Shown in pieces: positions 53,131 to 60,899 of a stretch of DNA of 60,899 bases. The first letter of the stretch is position 1, and each line of letters starts with the position of its first letter. Below the pieces are notes generated by a model. The model was not told the DNA's origin, searched no databases, and worked only from the letters and a program-made list of their open reading frames with translations. This stretch comes from Bacteroides intestinalis (lineage in GTDB: Bacteria; Bacteroidota; Bacteroidia; Bacteroidales; Bacteroidaceae). The DNA is taken from positions 1-60,899 of the forward strand of contig NZ_QRZF01000025.1 of NCBI RefSeq assembly GCF_003464595.1, written 5' to 3'. A program made the translations under genes and the position numbers.

Positions 53131-54444
53131 ATGACTATGATAATAACACGGAAAATAATAGTAGGAGTTTGTATCGTATGTGCAGTCGGCACAAGTCATT
53201 CTTCTATGGCTCAAAATCGGGTAGTAACTCAACATACAGCCGGTACGGTAGTGGAAGGAGAGGTTACTATGCTGGTTACTCAGGAGACTACTACCCGCTA
53301 TCGGCGAACTACTTCTCAGGGAGTGCCGGAAGCTAAACTGGGATATACACCCGGAGTTACTCCGAAATATTTAGCTATACCTTTGTCGGAAACAGTGATG
53401 ACGAGATATCCGGATTATCGGATGGCTTACTGGAAAGACTATACATATGTGCAGGGATACATGTTTGAGGCTATGGACCGTTTGGGACAATTAACAGGTG
53501 ATAGCAGGTATCTGGAATATATAAAGAAATATATGGATCATTTCGTCGATGAAGCGGGTAATTACAAAGGAGGTGGATTAACGAATCTCGATAATTTTAT
53601 GACAGGTTCGGCCTTTTGTACATTATATGGGCGTACGGGTGATGAGAAATACAAGAAAGCTGCCTTGCAAATATTGAAAGCTGTGGATCACTATCCCAGT
53701 TCCGATGGACAGTTCTGGCATGGAAACCGGAGTCCTAATATGTGGATAGATGGTGTTTTTATGATGCAAATGTTCCTTATACGTTGTGCACAATATGTGG
53801 GAGAAGCCGATTATTGCTATGATGTGGCATGTAGGAATATTATTACTGCTGCCCGTCATTTGCAACGCCCGGATGGACTTATCCTTCATGCATGGACTAC
53901 AGAGCCTGAAAAGGCTGTGTGGGCGGATAAAACTACCGGACTGTCACCGGAGGTATGGAGTGAAGGCATGGGGTGGTACACTTTGGTGGTACCTGAACTA
54001 CTGGCTTTACTACCAACAACACATCCGAATTATCAGCAGGTCCTTGATATTTATTTGAAAATGTGTAAAGGGCTGAAAGAAGTGCAGGATAAGAAGACCG
54101 GTGGTTGGTTTATGGTTGTGGATAAAGGAGATAATCCTTTAAATTTTGTAGATCCATCCGGAACTGCTATGTTTGTATACTCTATTCAGCGTGGTGTAGA
54201 GTTAGGGCTCTTAAAAGCAAAGGAATATACTCCGGTTGCATATAGGGGATATCAAAGTCTCTTTCCTTTTATACAGGTGAATGACAGAGGCTTACTGGAT
54301 GTGATAGGAGCATGTGATGGAGTTGTGATTAAAAAGAATTTTGTAGAATATGTTACTGTTCCCAAAATATTGAATGCCAAAGAGGCTGTTGCCGGTATAT
54401 TGTGGGCGGCTGTTATAATGGAAACAGAACAACTGAAAAAATAA
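53131..54444 (+). CDS. GH105 unsaturated uronyl hydrolase, second copy
   Basis: This is a 437-residue secreted enzyme; the signal ends near residue 27 (SSMAQ). The mature part has an N-terminal 60-residue polar extension not seen in the first GH105 copy. The barrel carries LYGRTGDEKYKKAA, the catalytic aspartate at 207 (NMWIDGVFM), RPDGLILHAW and WSEGMGWYTLVVPELLALLP. The two copies are clearly diverged (WIDDMFM against WIDGVFM), which suggests different unsaturated uronides as substrates. It is tightly packed between the lyase-like lipoprotein and the PL8 gene. Confidence 0.88.
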   Translation: MTMIITRKIIVGVCIVCAVGTSHSSMAQNRVVTQHTAGTVVEGEVTMLVTQETTTRYRRTTSQGVPEAKLGYTPGVTPKYLAIPLSETVMTRYPDYRMAYWKDYTYVQGYMFEAMDRLGQLTGDSRYLEYIKKYMDHFVDEAGNYKGGGLTNLDNFMTGSAFCTLYGRTGDEKYKKAALQILKAVDHYPSSDGQFWHGNRSPNMWIDGVFMMQMFLIRCAQYVGEADYCYDVACRNIITAARHLQRPDGLILHAWTTEPEKAVWADKTTGLSPEVWSEGMGWYTLVVPELLALLPTTHPNYQQVLDIYLKMCKGLKEVQDKKTGGWFMVVDKGDNPLNFVDPSGTAMFVYSIQRGVELGLLKAKEYTPVAYRGYQSLFPFIQVNDRGLLDVIGACDGVVIKKNFVEYVTVPKILNAKEAVAGILWAAVIMETEQLKK

Positions 54445-54450
54445 ACAGGA

Positions 54451-56622
54451 ATGAGAATTTTGCGTAATCTGATTATAATTAGTGTATTACTTGTATCTGT
54501 TACTGTACAGGCAAGTGGTGTGGATGAGTTGGTGCGTATCAAGCAAAATTATGCCCGAATGTTGGTTCCTTCCGGTAAAGATCCGTTTGGTTTATTGTCC
54601 ATCCTTTCGTCTATTCAACCGGAAACAGAGATTTCGGATCAGGTTGTGGTAGAGTTGCATCAGCGATATCCTTTTGATTTAAAGAAAGTAGAAACTTATC
54701 TGTCTTCTTTCACGGAAGCCGGAACATGGCCGGATATTAATTACGATGACAAAAAGCGTTCCGGCTGGGAGCCTAAAATTCATGCGGAACGTATTCTGGA
54801 GCTGGTAAAGCTCTATAACTCCGATCAGACTTCCTACTATCGTTCTTCGGAGGTGGAAGCGGTTATTCATAAAGCTTTGAATTATTGGTTTACTGCTAAA
54901 CCGGTATGTTTGAACTGGTGGTATAATCAAATAGGTATTCCTAAAACACTCGGCACGGTTTTTATCTTGTTTGAGAAGCAATTGACCCCTGTGGAGAAAC
55001 AGAACGCTATAACTGTAATGGAGAATGCTAAGTTTGGGATGACCGGACAGAATAAGGTATGGCTTGCCGGAAATGTGATGATGCGTGCATTATTACAGAA
55101 TGATTATGAGTTGGTAAAGATGGCGCGTGATACCATTGCATCTGAAATAGTCACGGGTGGAGCAGAAGGTATAAAAGACGATTGGTGCTTCCACCAGCAT
55201 GGCGCTCAGCAGCAGTTTGGTAATTATGGGCTTTCGTTCGTATCCGGAATGAGTTTCTTCTCCGGATTATTTTCAGGGACGTCGTTAGCATTTGATGATA
55301 AACAGTTGAGTATTCTGAGTACACTGATTGATAAGGGATATCGTTGGGTAATCTGGAAAGGAATGATGGATGTGAATGCTTTGGGACGTCAACTGTTTCA
55401 TCATGCTCCCGTACATAAAGCACTGAGTCTTGCATTTGCAACCTCGGAGTTAGGTGGAGGTGAATCAGATGAGTGCATGGCTGTGGCAACAGCTCTGCTT
55501 CGTGATAATTATCCTGCGCCTGCGGTGAATGTACTTACGGGACATAAGCATTTCTGGCAGTCGGATTATACAATTCATCGTCGTCCTTCCTGGATGGCGT
55601 CTATAAAAATGGCTTCTGACCGTATTATCGGTACGGAAATGATGAATGGCGATAATATGAAAGGGTATTATATGGCAGATGGAGCTACTTATATTTATAA
55701 AGATGGTAAAGAGTATCTGGATATTTTTCCTCTTTGGGACTGGCGGAAGTTACCGGGAGTAACAGCTTTTGAAGATAATGCACCTATGCCTCTGATTAAA
55801 AGTTATCAGCCTCGTAATAAAGGAACTTTTGTAGGAGCTGTTTCGGATGGAAAACAAGGTATGACTGTTATGGAGTTAGATCGTGCCGGAGTGAAGGCTC
55901 ATAAAGCATGGGTTTGTACGGATGACTTTATTCTTTGTTTGGGAGCTGGTATACAAGCAGATAGTAATCTTATTGTTACCACTTCTATAGAGCAATGCCA
56001 TAAAAATGGGGAACTGCTTTCCTGGGAAAATGCACGATGGAATGTTGTGAATACAAAGCAATCTGCTAAGGGAAAGGAACAACGCTATTTTCATAATAAT
56101 ACGGGATATATTGTATGGGGCAATACTCATGAAGTTGTAGCTGAAACAGCAGAACGTACGGGATCATGGTATGATGTGATGCAAATGTATCACCCGGAAA
56201 AAACACATGGAGAGGTGACTGCCATCTATTTGACGCATGGTGTTGCACCTAAACAAGGTACATATCAATATTTGATATTACCCGGAATGGACAAGGAAAA
56301 TGTGGCTGCTTTTAATTTATCGGATATACAAATACTTCGTAATGATGCTACTGCTCAAGCTGTCTATAGTGAAGGAAATACTACTTGTTGGGTGGCCGCT
56401 TATCAGCCGGTACAATTAACTGTAAGTACGGATTTTATATTGAATATTCAAACTCCCGGAATTTATATGATACGGAAAAATGAATCCGGTCGGTACATAA
56501 TAAACTATGCCGATCCGACTCAACAGAGAAATGTTGCAGAACTTGAGTTGAATCATAAAAAGGTGCGTCTTTCTCTTCCCGAAGGAAAAGAGAAAGGGAA
56601 AACAACTTCTATAGTGGGTTAA
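54451..56622 (+). CDS. Polysaccharide lyase family 8
   Basis: The 723-residue enzyme has a signal peptide (to about residue 21, VQA). An alpha/alpha toroid is followed by beta-sheet domains, as in chondroitin AC, hyaluronate and xanthan lyases. NWWYNQIGIP (near 155) is the family's aromatic patch. The catalytic triad can be placed by spacing: Asn201 (TGQNKVW), His250 (CFHQHG) and Tyr259 (FGNYG) fit Asn-x49/50-His-x9-Tyr of chondroitinase AC. HRRPSW follows further on. The polymer target is a uronic-acid-containing glycan; whether it is a glycosaminoglycan, xanthan-like or plant polysaccharide is not shown by sequence. Confidence 0.88.
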   Translation: MRILRNLIIISVLLVSVTVQASGVDELVRIKQNYARMLVPSGKDPFGLLSILSSIQPETEISDQVVVELHQRYPFDLKKVETYLSSFTEAGTWPDINYDDKKRSGWEPKIHAERILELVKLYNSDQTSYYRSSEVEAVIHKALNYWFTAKPVCLNWWYNQIGIPKTLGTVFILFEKQLTPVEKQNAITVMENAKFGMTGQNKVWLAGNVMMRALLQNDYELVKMARDTIASEIVTGGAEGIKDDWCFHQHGAQQQFGNYGLSFVSGMSFFSGLFSGTSLAFDDKQLSILSTLIDKGYRWVIWKGMMDVNALGRQLFHHAPVHKALSLAFATSELGGGESDECMAVATALLRDNYPAPAVNVLTGHKHFWQSDYTIHRRPSWMASIKMASDRIIGTEMMNGDNMKGYYMADGATYIYKDGKEYLDIFPLWDWRKLPGVTAFEDNAPMPLIKSYQPRNKGTFVGAVSDGKQGMTVMELDRAGVKAHKAWVCTDDFILCLGAGIQADSNLIVTTSIEQCHKNGELLSWENARWNVVNTKQSAKGKEQRYFHNNTGYIVWGNTHEVVAETAERTGSWYDVMQMYHPEKTHGEVTAIYLTHGVAPKQGTYQYLILPGMDKENVAAFNLSDIQILRNDATAQAVYSEGNTTCWVAAYQPVQLTVSTDFILNIQTPGIYMIRKNESGRYIINYADPTQQRNVAELELNHKKVRLSLPEGKEKGKTTSIVG

Positions 56623-56642
56623 TGCGTTAAAAAACGCATTTT
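56621..56642 (+). terminator. Weak hairpin at the PL8 stop
   Basis: AATGCGTT (56621-56628) and AACGCATT (56633-56640) form an 8-bp stem with loop AAAA overlapping the stop codon, followed by only a short T stretch. It may attenuate or end the transcript. Confidence 0.45.
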
Positions 56643-56699
56643 GAGCCATTTCTCCAAACGATTGAAATAATATTGCAAGCCTTGTTGGTAAGATACGTC

Positions 56700-56707
56700 T
56701 ATTTTTG
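56700..56707 (+). promoter_or_regulatory. Putative -7 element before the GH95-like gene
   Basis: TATTTTTG at 56700-56707 matches TAnnTTTG, with the ATG at 56731. It implies that the last two genes can be transcribed separately from the PL8 unit. Confidence 0.5.
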
Positions 56708-56730
56708 TTTTAGATAAATGATTATAGACT

Positions 56731-59001
56731 ATGAATACACACAAGGCTTTTATTTTGGGCGTAGCATTGCTGAGCACTATTGGGGTGAAAGCTCAGTTTG
56801 CCATTGATAATTATAAAGCCGTCTTTACTTCATCCCCACAGCATGTTCCCACTACCAAAACTCCGGATGCTCCTTTAGCCGGTAATGGAGATATCGGTAT
56901 CACAATGGGAGGTACTCCTGATAAACTCTGTTTTTATATTGGTAAAAATGATTTTTGGAGGGCTTATCCTGTTTATCCGGGAGGTATTGCGCTCCCGGGC
57001 GGACTGGATATTGAGATAAAAGAACTGCAAGGAGCTACTTACTATGCGGAACAATTGCCCGGATCAGCTGAAATCAGAACTAAATTCACTACTCCTCATT
57101 GTCAGTTGAATTTGTCTGCATGGGTTGCTGCAACGGATAATAAGATTATCATAGAATTGCAATCGGACAAAGCCGTTACTGCCCATTTGCGTTTATGGGC
57201 TGCGGAAGGTAATACTTCGACTACTGCGGGAGGCAAAGATAAAGTAATGTGGGTAAGTCGTTCATTTGAAAATACGGAATTGCTGCGTTGGCCTACTCAT
57301 GTGGCATTGGCTTTAAACTCAAATTCTGATGAATTCTCCTTGATTCCCGGAAAGAAAGTACAATTGGTTATATCTGTTTATACGAATCATGATACACCGG
57401 ATTGGAAAAACAAAGCAATTACAGAAGCAGAGAAAGTAACGGAAGCGGGTGTTGAGCATTTACGGAAAGAACATCATTCCTGGTGGAATCATTTTTGGAA
57501 ACAGTCTCATATTAATATAGGTGATAGTTATTTTGAAAAGTATTACTATCAGTCGCAATATTTGTTTGCTTGTTCTTCCCGTGAGGGCAAGTTTGCACCA
57601 GGTATCTGGGGACCATTTGTTACGCGTGACGAAGCGGCATGGGGAGGTGATTATCATCTGAATTATAATTATCAGGCACCTTACTGGGCGTCATTTTCTT
57701 CCAATCATATTAGTCTGACAGATAATTTTGATCAGCCTATATTAGATTATATGGAGGCTGGACGGAAGCATGCACAGGAATTGCTGAATTGCAAGGGTAT
57801 CTATTATCCGGTGGGTATCGGTCCTAAAGGTTTATGTACAGCTATGTGGCCGTTAACTCCTGAAGAAATGCAGGAAAAGTATTCGACCCGTGAAAATACA
57901 ATTGATGGTGGTTATAAGTTTCTGGGACAGAAAATCAATGCGGTGTTTAGTGTTGGAAATATGTTGATGCGATATTACAGTACGTATGATGAGGCGTATG
58001 CCTGTAAAGTATATCCGTATCTTCTGGCCTGTGCGGATTTTTGGGAAGATTATCTCTCTTTAGAGGATGGACGTTATGTCATTCGTATGGATCATTTCAA
58101 CGAGGTTATGCCCAATAAACGTAATGGAGGTGTCTGGCGTAATCGGTTAGGTGATTTTAATTCAACTCTTTCGTTGGGTTTGGTTCGTATGCTGTTTCAG
58201 GGTGTGATGGATATGAGTGATTTCCTTTCCATTGATAAGACACGGCAATCCCGTTGGCAGGATATTTTGGAGAAACTGAGTGAATACCCATTAGGTATTA
58301 CAGAAGACGGACGTCAAAGTTTGAAGAATATGGAGAAGGGACCTCAGGATAAAGAAGTGCGTCCATCGGGGCTGAACAGGGTATCTATTCATGGTTTGAT
58401 TCTCCCTGCTGGTGTTGTGGGGCCCATGACAGATGCGGCTTTCAATACTATCTTGCTGGAAGATGTGGCACATTGGACGGAAAAGCAACGTGATCCGAAT
58501 GATTGGGGAAATACATCTAATAATGGAATTGAAACCTGTTATCCCGGAGCTGTACGTGTGGGGTATCCCTCGGATAAGATTCTATCTTATTTGAAGAAAC
58601 GGATTGAGATGGATGTATATCCCAATTCCTGGATTGTGCAAGGTGGGGGAGGCATTGAAACTTTGGCCGCTGTTCCTCTTACTATTAATGAGATGCTGCT
58701 ACAAAGTTATGAGGGTGTTATTCGTGTTTTCCCCAATTGGAATCATAAGAAGGATGCATCTTTTGAAAATCTGAGAGCTTATGGTGCGTTTTTGGTTACT
58801 TCTACTTTGAAAGAAGGACTAATTCAGGGAGTAACTCTGGTTAGTGAGAAAGGACGTGTCTGTAAAATAGAGAACCCATGGAAAGGACACCCTGTGCAAG
58901 TTATCCGGGAAAATGGAAAATCGGACATACTTTATGGAGAATATCTGCAGATACCGACTGTGGCGGGTGAGAAGGTTGAACTGAATTTATATACAAACTA
59001 A
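56731..59001 (+). CDS. GH95-like secreted glycosidase
   Basis: The 756-residue protein has a signal peptide (to about residue 21, VKA). N-terminal beta-domain motif DAPLAGNGDIGITMGG and FYIGKNDFWRAYP match the GH95/GH65-like superfamily; the helical barrel has WGGDYHLNYNYQAPYW, GIGPKGLCTAMWPL and near the end GGGGIETLAAVPLTINEMLLQSYEGVIRVFPNW, which parallels the GH95 C-terminal signature. GH95 enzymes remove alpha-L-fucose or alpha-L-galactose. The terminal motif is preserved but the barrel is divergent, so the sugar is uncertain. It is preceded by its own promoter-like element and followed after 14 bases by a beta-helix gene. Confidence 0.75.
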   Translation: MNTHKAFILGVALLSTIGVKAQFAIDNYKAVFTSSPQHVPTTKTPDAPLAGNGDIGITMGGTPDKLCFYIGKNDFWRAYPVYPGGIALPGGLDIEIKELQGATYYAEQLPGSAEIRTKFTTPHCQLNLSAWVAATDNKIIIELQSDKAVTAHLRLWAAEGNTSTTAGGKDKVMWVSRSFENTELLRWPTHVALALNSNSDEFSLIPGKKVQLVISVYTNHDTPDWKNKAITEAEKVTEAGVEHLRKEHHSWWNHFWKQSHINIGDSYFEKYYYQSQYLFACSSREGKFAPGIWGPFVTRDEAAWGGDYHLNYNYQAPYWASFSSNHISLTDNFDQPILDYMEAGRKHAQELLNCKGIYYPVGIGPKGLCTAMWPLTPEEMQEKYSTRENTIDGGYKFLGQKINAVFSVGNMLMRYYSTYDEAYACKVYPYLLACADFWEDYLSLEDGRYVIRMDHFNEVMPNKRNGGVWRNRLGDFNSTLSLGLVRMLFQGVMDMSDFLSIDKTRQSRWQDILEKLSEYPLGITEDGRQSLKNMEKGPQDKEVRPSGLNRVSIHGLILPAGVVGPMTDAAFNTILLEDVAHWTEKQRDPNDWGNTSNNGIETCYPGAVRVGYPSDKILSYLKKRIEMDVYPNSWIVQGGGGIETLAAVPLTINEMLLQSYEGVIRVFPNWNHKKDASFENLRAYGAFLVTSTLKEGLIQGVTLVSEKGRVCKIENPWKGHPVQVIRENGKSDILYGEYLQIPTVAGEKVELNLYTN

Positions 59002-59015
59002 TAATTGAGAATAGA

Positions 59016-60572
59016 ATGAATCGTGTAAAGAAACTTGTGGGAGGTATATTGGCGATAACACTTTGTGTGAGTGTATCTGCCCAGACCAAATTACCTCCGG
59101 GCTGGCAATCCAGCTATGTGAAAATTACTCCGGAAGGGGAGTTAGCTTATTATCCCGATAAACAGGGAAATACAATACCGGATTTTAGTCGGGTTGGTTA
59201 TCATCATGGTGATAAATCAATCCCTGAGTATCCGGTAACAAAAACTGTATATCCTGTGGAAAAAGGGGATAGTCGTCAGAGAATTCAGGATGCAATAGAT
59301 GAAGTGTCTCGTATGCAACCGGATAAAGACGGACACCGTGGAACGGTTCTGCTAAAACGGGGAGTGTATCATGTTCATGGAACGATTCATATAAATGCAA
59401 GTGGAGTTGTTTTGACCGGAGAAGGAGATAATGTGAATGAAACCCGTTTATTGGCTATCGGTAAGCAGCGTTTTTCATTGATAGAAGTATCTGGTAATGG
59501 TAGAATGGAGGAAGTATCCGGAACAAGGGTGAAGATTACGGATGCTTTTGTACCAGTGGGAACACACTCTTTTCAGGTTTCTTCTGCTGCAAATTTTAAA
59601 GTGGGTGATCGTATCATTGTTTATCGTCCGGGAACAGAGAATTGGATACATGATATTAAGATGGATCAGATCGTTGAACGCCAGGGAACCCGCCAATGGA
59701 CTGCACGGGAATATAATCTTTCTTTCGAACGTGAAATTGTAAAAGTAGAAGGTAACCGTATTTATATTGATAATCCGGTAGTAATGCAAATGGAAGAGAA
59801 ATATGGCGGCGGTGAAGTATTTAAGTATACATTTGACGGTCGTATCAGTGAAGTCGGGGTGACTAATATGTGTTTGGAATCTGAATTTGAACATTATGAG
59901 GATAACGAGCATGGTTGGATTGGCGTTCAGTTCGATAAAGTGGAAAACTGCTGGGCGCGTAATCTGACTTGTCGCTATTTCGGGTATTCAGCGGTAAGTT
60001 GTGAACGCAATGCGAAGAATGTAACTGTGACGGATTGCCGTTGCCTGGAAACAAAATCTCTGATAACCGGTGGACTGCGATATTCTTTTAATAATTGGGG
60101 ACAGCAAAATCTGTTTATGAACTGTCAGAGTACAGAGGGGCGTCATGATTATGTGACGGGTGCACGTGTATGTGGTCCCAATGTATTTTATAATTGTACG
60201 GCTTCGCAAACTTATGCAGATATAGGTCCTCACCATCGCTGGGCAGTTGGAACCCTTTATGATAATGTGATTACCGATGGAGAAATCAATGTGCAGGATC
60301 GTGGTAAAATGGGAAGTGGACATGGCTGGGCTGGAGTAACTCAGGTGCTTTGGAACTGTCGTGTGAAACGTGCTGCTGTACAGAGTCCTTGGACATCAGG
60401 ATATAATTATAACTTTGGTATGAAGGGTGAAAAATATCCGGGAGTTTTTATCGATCGTCCGGATGGTGTTTGGGAAGGACAGAATGAAAAGAATGTCTTC
60501 CCCCGTTCACTTTATATAGCACAACTGATGGCTCGTCATAAGAATATGGATTTGCGAATACTGACTAAATAA
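59016..60572 (+). CDS. Secreted right-handed beta-helix protein, lyase-like, unassigned
   Basis: This 518-residue protein has a signal peptide (residues 1-22, SVSAQ). A pectate-lyase-type entry motif is seen at GDSRQRIQDAIDEVSRMQ with RGTVLLKRGVYHVHGTIHINASGVVLTGEG, then helical turns NVTVTDCRCLETKSL, NLFMNCQSTEGRHDYVTGARVCGPNVFYNCTAS. His and Arg clusters (GRHDY, GPHHRWAVG) line one face and could be a catalytic site. I do not recognise a numbered PL or GH family. Its position at the end of cluster B implies action on the same uronic-acid-rich glycan. Confidence 0.75.
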   Translation: MNRVKKLVGGILAITLCVSVSAQTKLPPGWQSSYVKITPEGELAYYPDKQGNTIPDFSRVGYHHGDKSIPEYPVTKTVYPVEKGDSRQRIQDAIDEVSRMQPDKDGHRGTVLLKRGVYHVHGTIHINASGVVLTGEGDNVNETRLLAIGKQRFSLIEVSGNGRMEEVSGTRVKITDAFVPVGTHSFQVSSAANFKVGDRIIVYRPGTENWIHDIKMDQIVERQGTRQWTAREYNLSFEREIVKVEGNRIYIDNPVVMQMEEKYGGGEVFKYTFDGRISEVGVTNMCLESEFEHYEDNEHGWIGVQFDKVENCWARNLTCRYFGYSAVSCERNAKNVTVTDCRCLETKSLITGGLRYSFNNWGQQNLFMNCQSTEGRHDYVTGARVCGPNVFYNCTASQTYADIGPHHRWAVGTLYDNVITDGEINVQDRGKMGSGHGWAGVTQVLWNCRVKRAAVQSPWTSGYNYNFGMKGEKYPGVFIDRPDGVWEGQNEKNVFPRSLYIAQLMARHKNMDLRILTK

Positions 60573-60878
60573 GCAGGAATTAGCTTGTAATTTGGTGTTG
60601 TAAAATCGTAGTGCTTGGTAATGCGTTGTATAATAGGATATTATCCAATTTTTCCGTTTACAGTCTATAACACTTTGAGATATAATTGATAGTATTTGAT
60701 ACAATCTTTAAATCTCGTTTGGGAAAATTGTTGTTTGTTTGCGATATGGAAAACAACAATGTATAACTTTAAAAATGATGTATTGATATTATGTAAAAAC
60801 AATCTATTATGAACAACTCAAAAAGAATCTTAGGTGAAATCCCTTGTTAATTTAAGTCTAATTTTAAAAAGTAGTTTA
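60573..60878 (+). promoter_or_regulatory. Leader region of the next gene
   Basis: This gap of about 300 bases is AT-rich. There is a partial -7 element (TAACTTTA at 60764-60771) with TTTG at 60738-60741, spaced 22 bases. A 13-codon open frame at 60809-60850 (MNNSKRILGEIPC) lies in the leader. No terminator, tRNA or repeat array is evident. Confidence 0.35.
60809..60850 (+). CDS. Possible 13-residue leader peptide
   Basis: ATG to TAA encodes MNNSKRILGEIPC between the presumed promoter and the next gene start at 60879. It could be a chance frame; there is no codon run that suggests classical attenuation. Confidence 0.2.
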   Translation: MNNSKRILGEIPC

Positions 60879-60899
60879 ATGAAAAAGAAAGAACACAAG
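60879..60899 (+). CDS. Start of next gene, cut by window end
   Basis: An ATG followed by AAA AAG AAA GAA CAC AAG (MKKKEHK) runs to the window edge. An in-frame stop at 60831 and the basic start suit an exported protein such as a SusC-like transporter, which cluster B otherwise lacks, but seven codons cannot prove it. Confidence 0.35.

Noticed and set aside
5312..60572. Search for SusC/SusD pairs
   Set aside because: None of the genes has TonB-dependent receptor or SusD features; only the truncated gene at 60879 remains possible.
1..60899. Search for tRNA, rRNA and insertion sequences
   Set aside because: No cloverleaf, ribosomal RNA segment, transposase or terminal repeat pair was recognised in any gap.

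Overview
This window looks like Bacteroides chromosomal DNA. It carries two hybrid two-component regulators with reg_prop/Y_Y_Y sensors, dense runs of secreted glycan-degrading enzymes, and many start-proximal sequences matching the Bacteroidetes -7 promoter element TAnnTTTG. I saw no rRNA, tRNA, CRISPR array, transposase or integrase. No complete SusC/SusD pair is present; the window ends seven codons into a gene that could begin one.

Layout. 1-1855 is the tail of a surface-polysaccharide locus: a 5'-truncated sugar epimerase and a WecA/MraY-like phosphosugar transferase. 1878-2478 is a small ParE-type toxin-antitoxin module. 2544-5103 holds housekeeping genes: PepD on the minus strand, a small membrane protein and an OmpH/Skp-like lipoprotein. 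5312-23191 is carbohydrate cluster A: a PL6 lyase, a large GH28-like protein, two DUF362 membrane proteins, GH28, GH97, GH31, GH36 and a six-hairpin glycosidase, followed by the first hybrid regulator (23430-27539). 42851-60572 is carbohydrate cluster B: GH105, a second hybrid regulator, GH88, GH2, an alginate-lyase-superfamily lipoprotein, GH105, PL8, a GH95-like enzyme and a beta-helix protein. Its enzymes suit a uronic-acid-rich polysaccharide that is cut by lyases, after which the unsaturated ends are removed by GH88/GH105.

Between the clusters lies the most unusual part, an 11-gene co-directional run at 27731-42550. It encodes a YncE beta-propeller fused to a di-heme cytochrome c, a chorismatase-like enzyme, a cupin lipoprotein, a VOC protein, DhaK and DhaL kinase subunits, an LsrF-like class I aldolase/thiolase, a secreted beta-propeller, a 1330-residue protein with two CxxCH motifs and a SUMF1 domain, a stand-alone DAHP synthase paralogue, and a fused CcsBA cytochrome c maturation protein. 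The run therefore contains secreted c-type cytochromes, the machine that attaches their heme, and enzymes at both the entry (DAHP synthase) and an exit (chorismatase) of the shikimate pathway, plus a kinase/aldolase set. I infer a locus that makes a small phosphorylated or aromatic molecule tied to periplasmic or surface electron transfer; this is a hypothesis.

The intergenic gaps around this block contain a second notable pattern. At 42565-42674 there are five head-to-tail 22-bp units, each with a CTC-N8-GAG dyad. At 23228-23293 there are three 22-bp units with a different dyad, forming mutually exclusive hairpins. A weaker element of the same type sits at 27587-27640. The sequences differ but the architecture (phased small dyads about every 22 bp) is shared.
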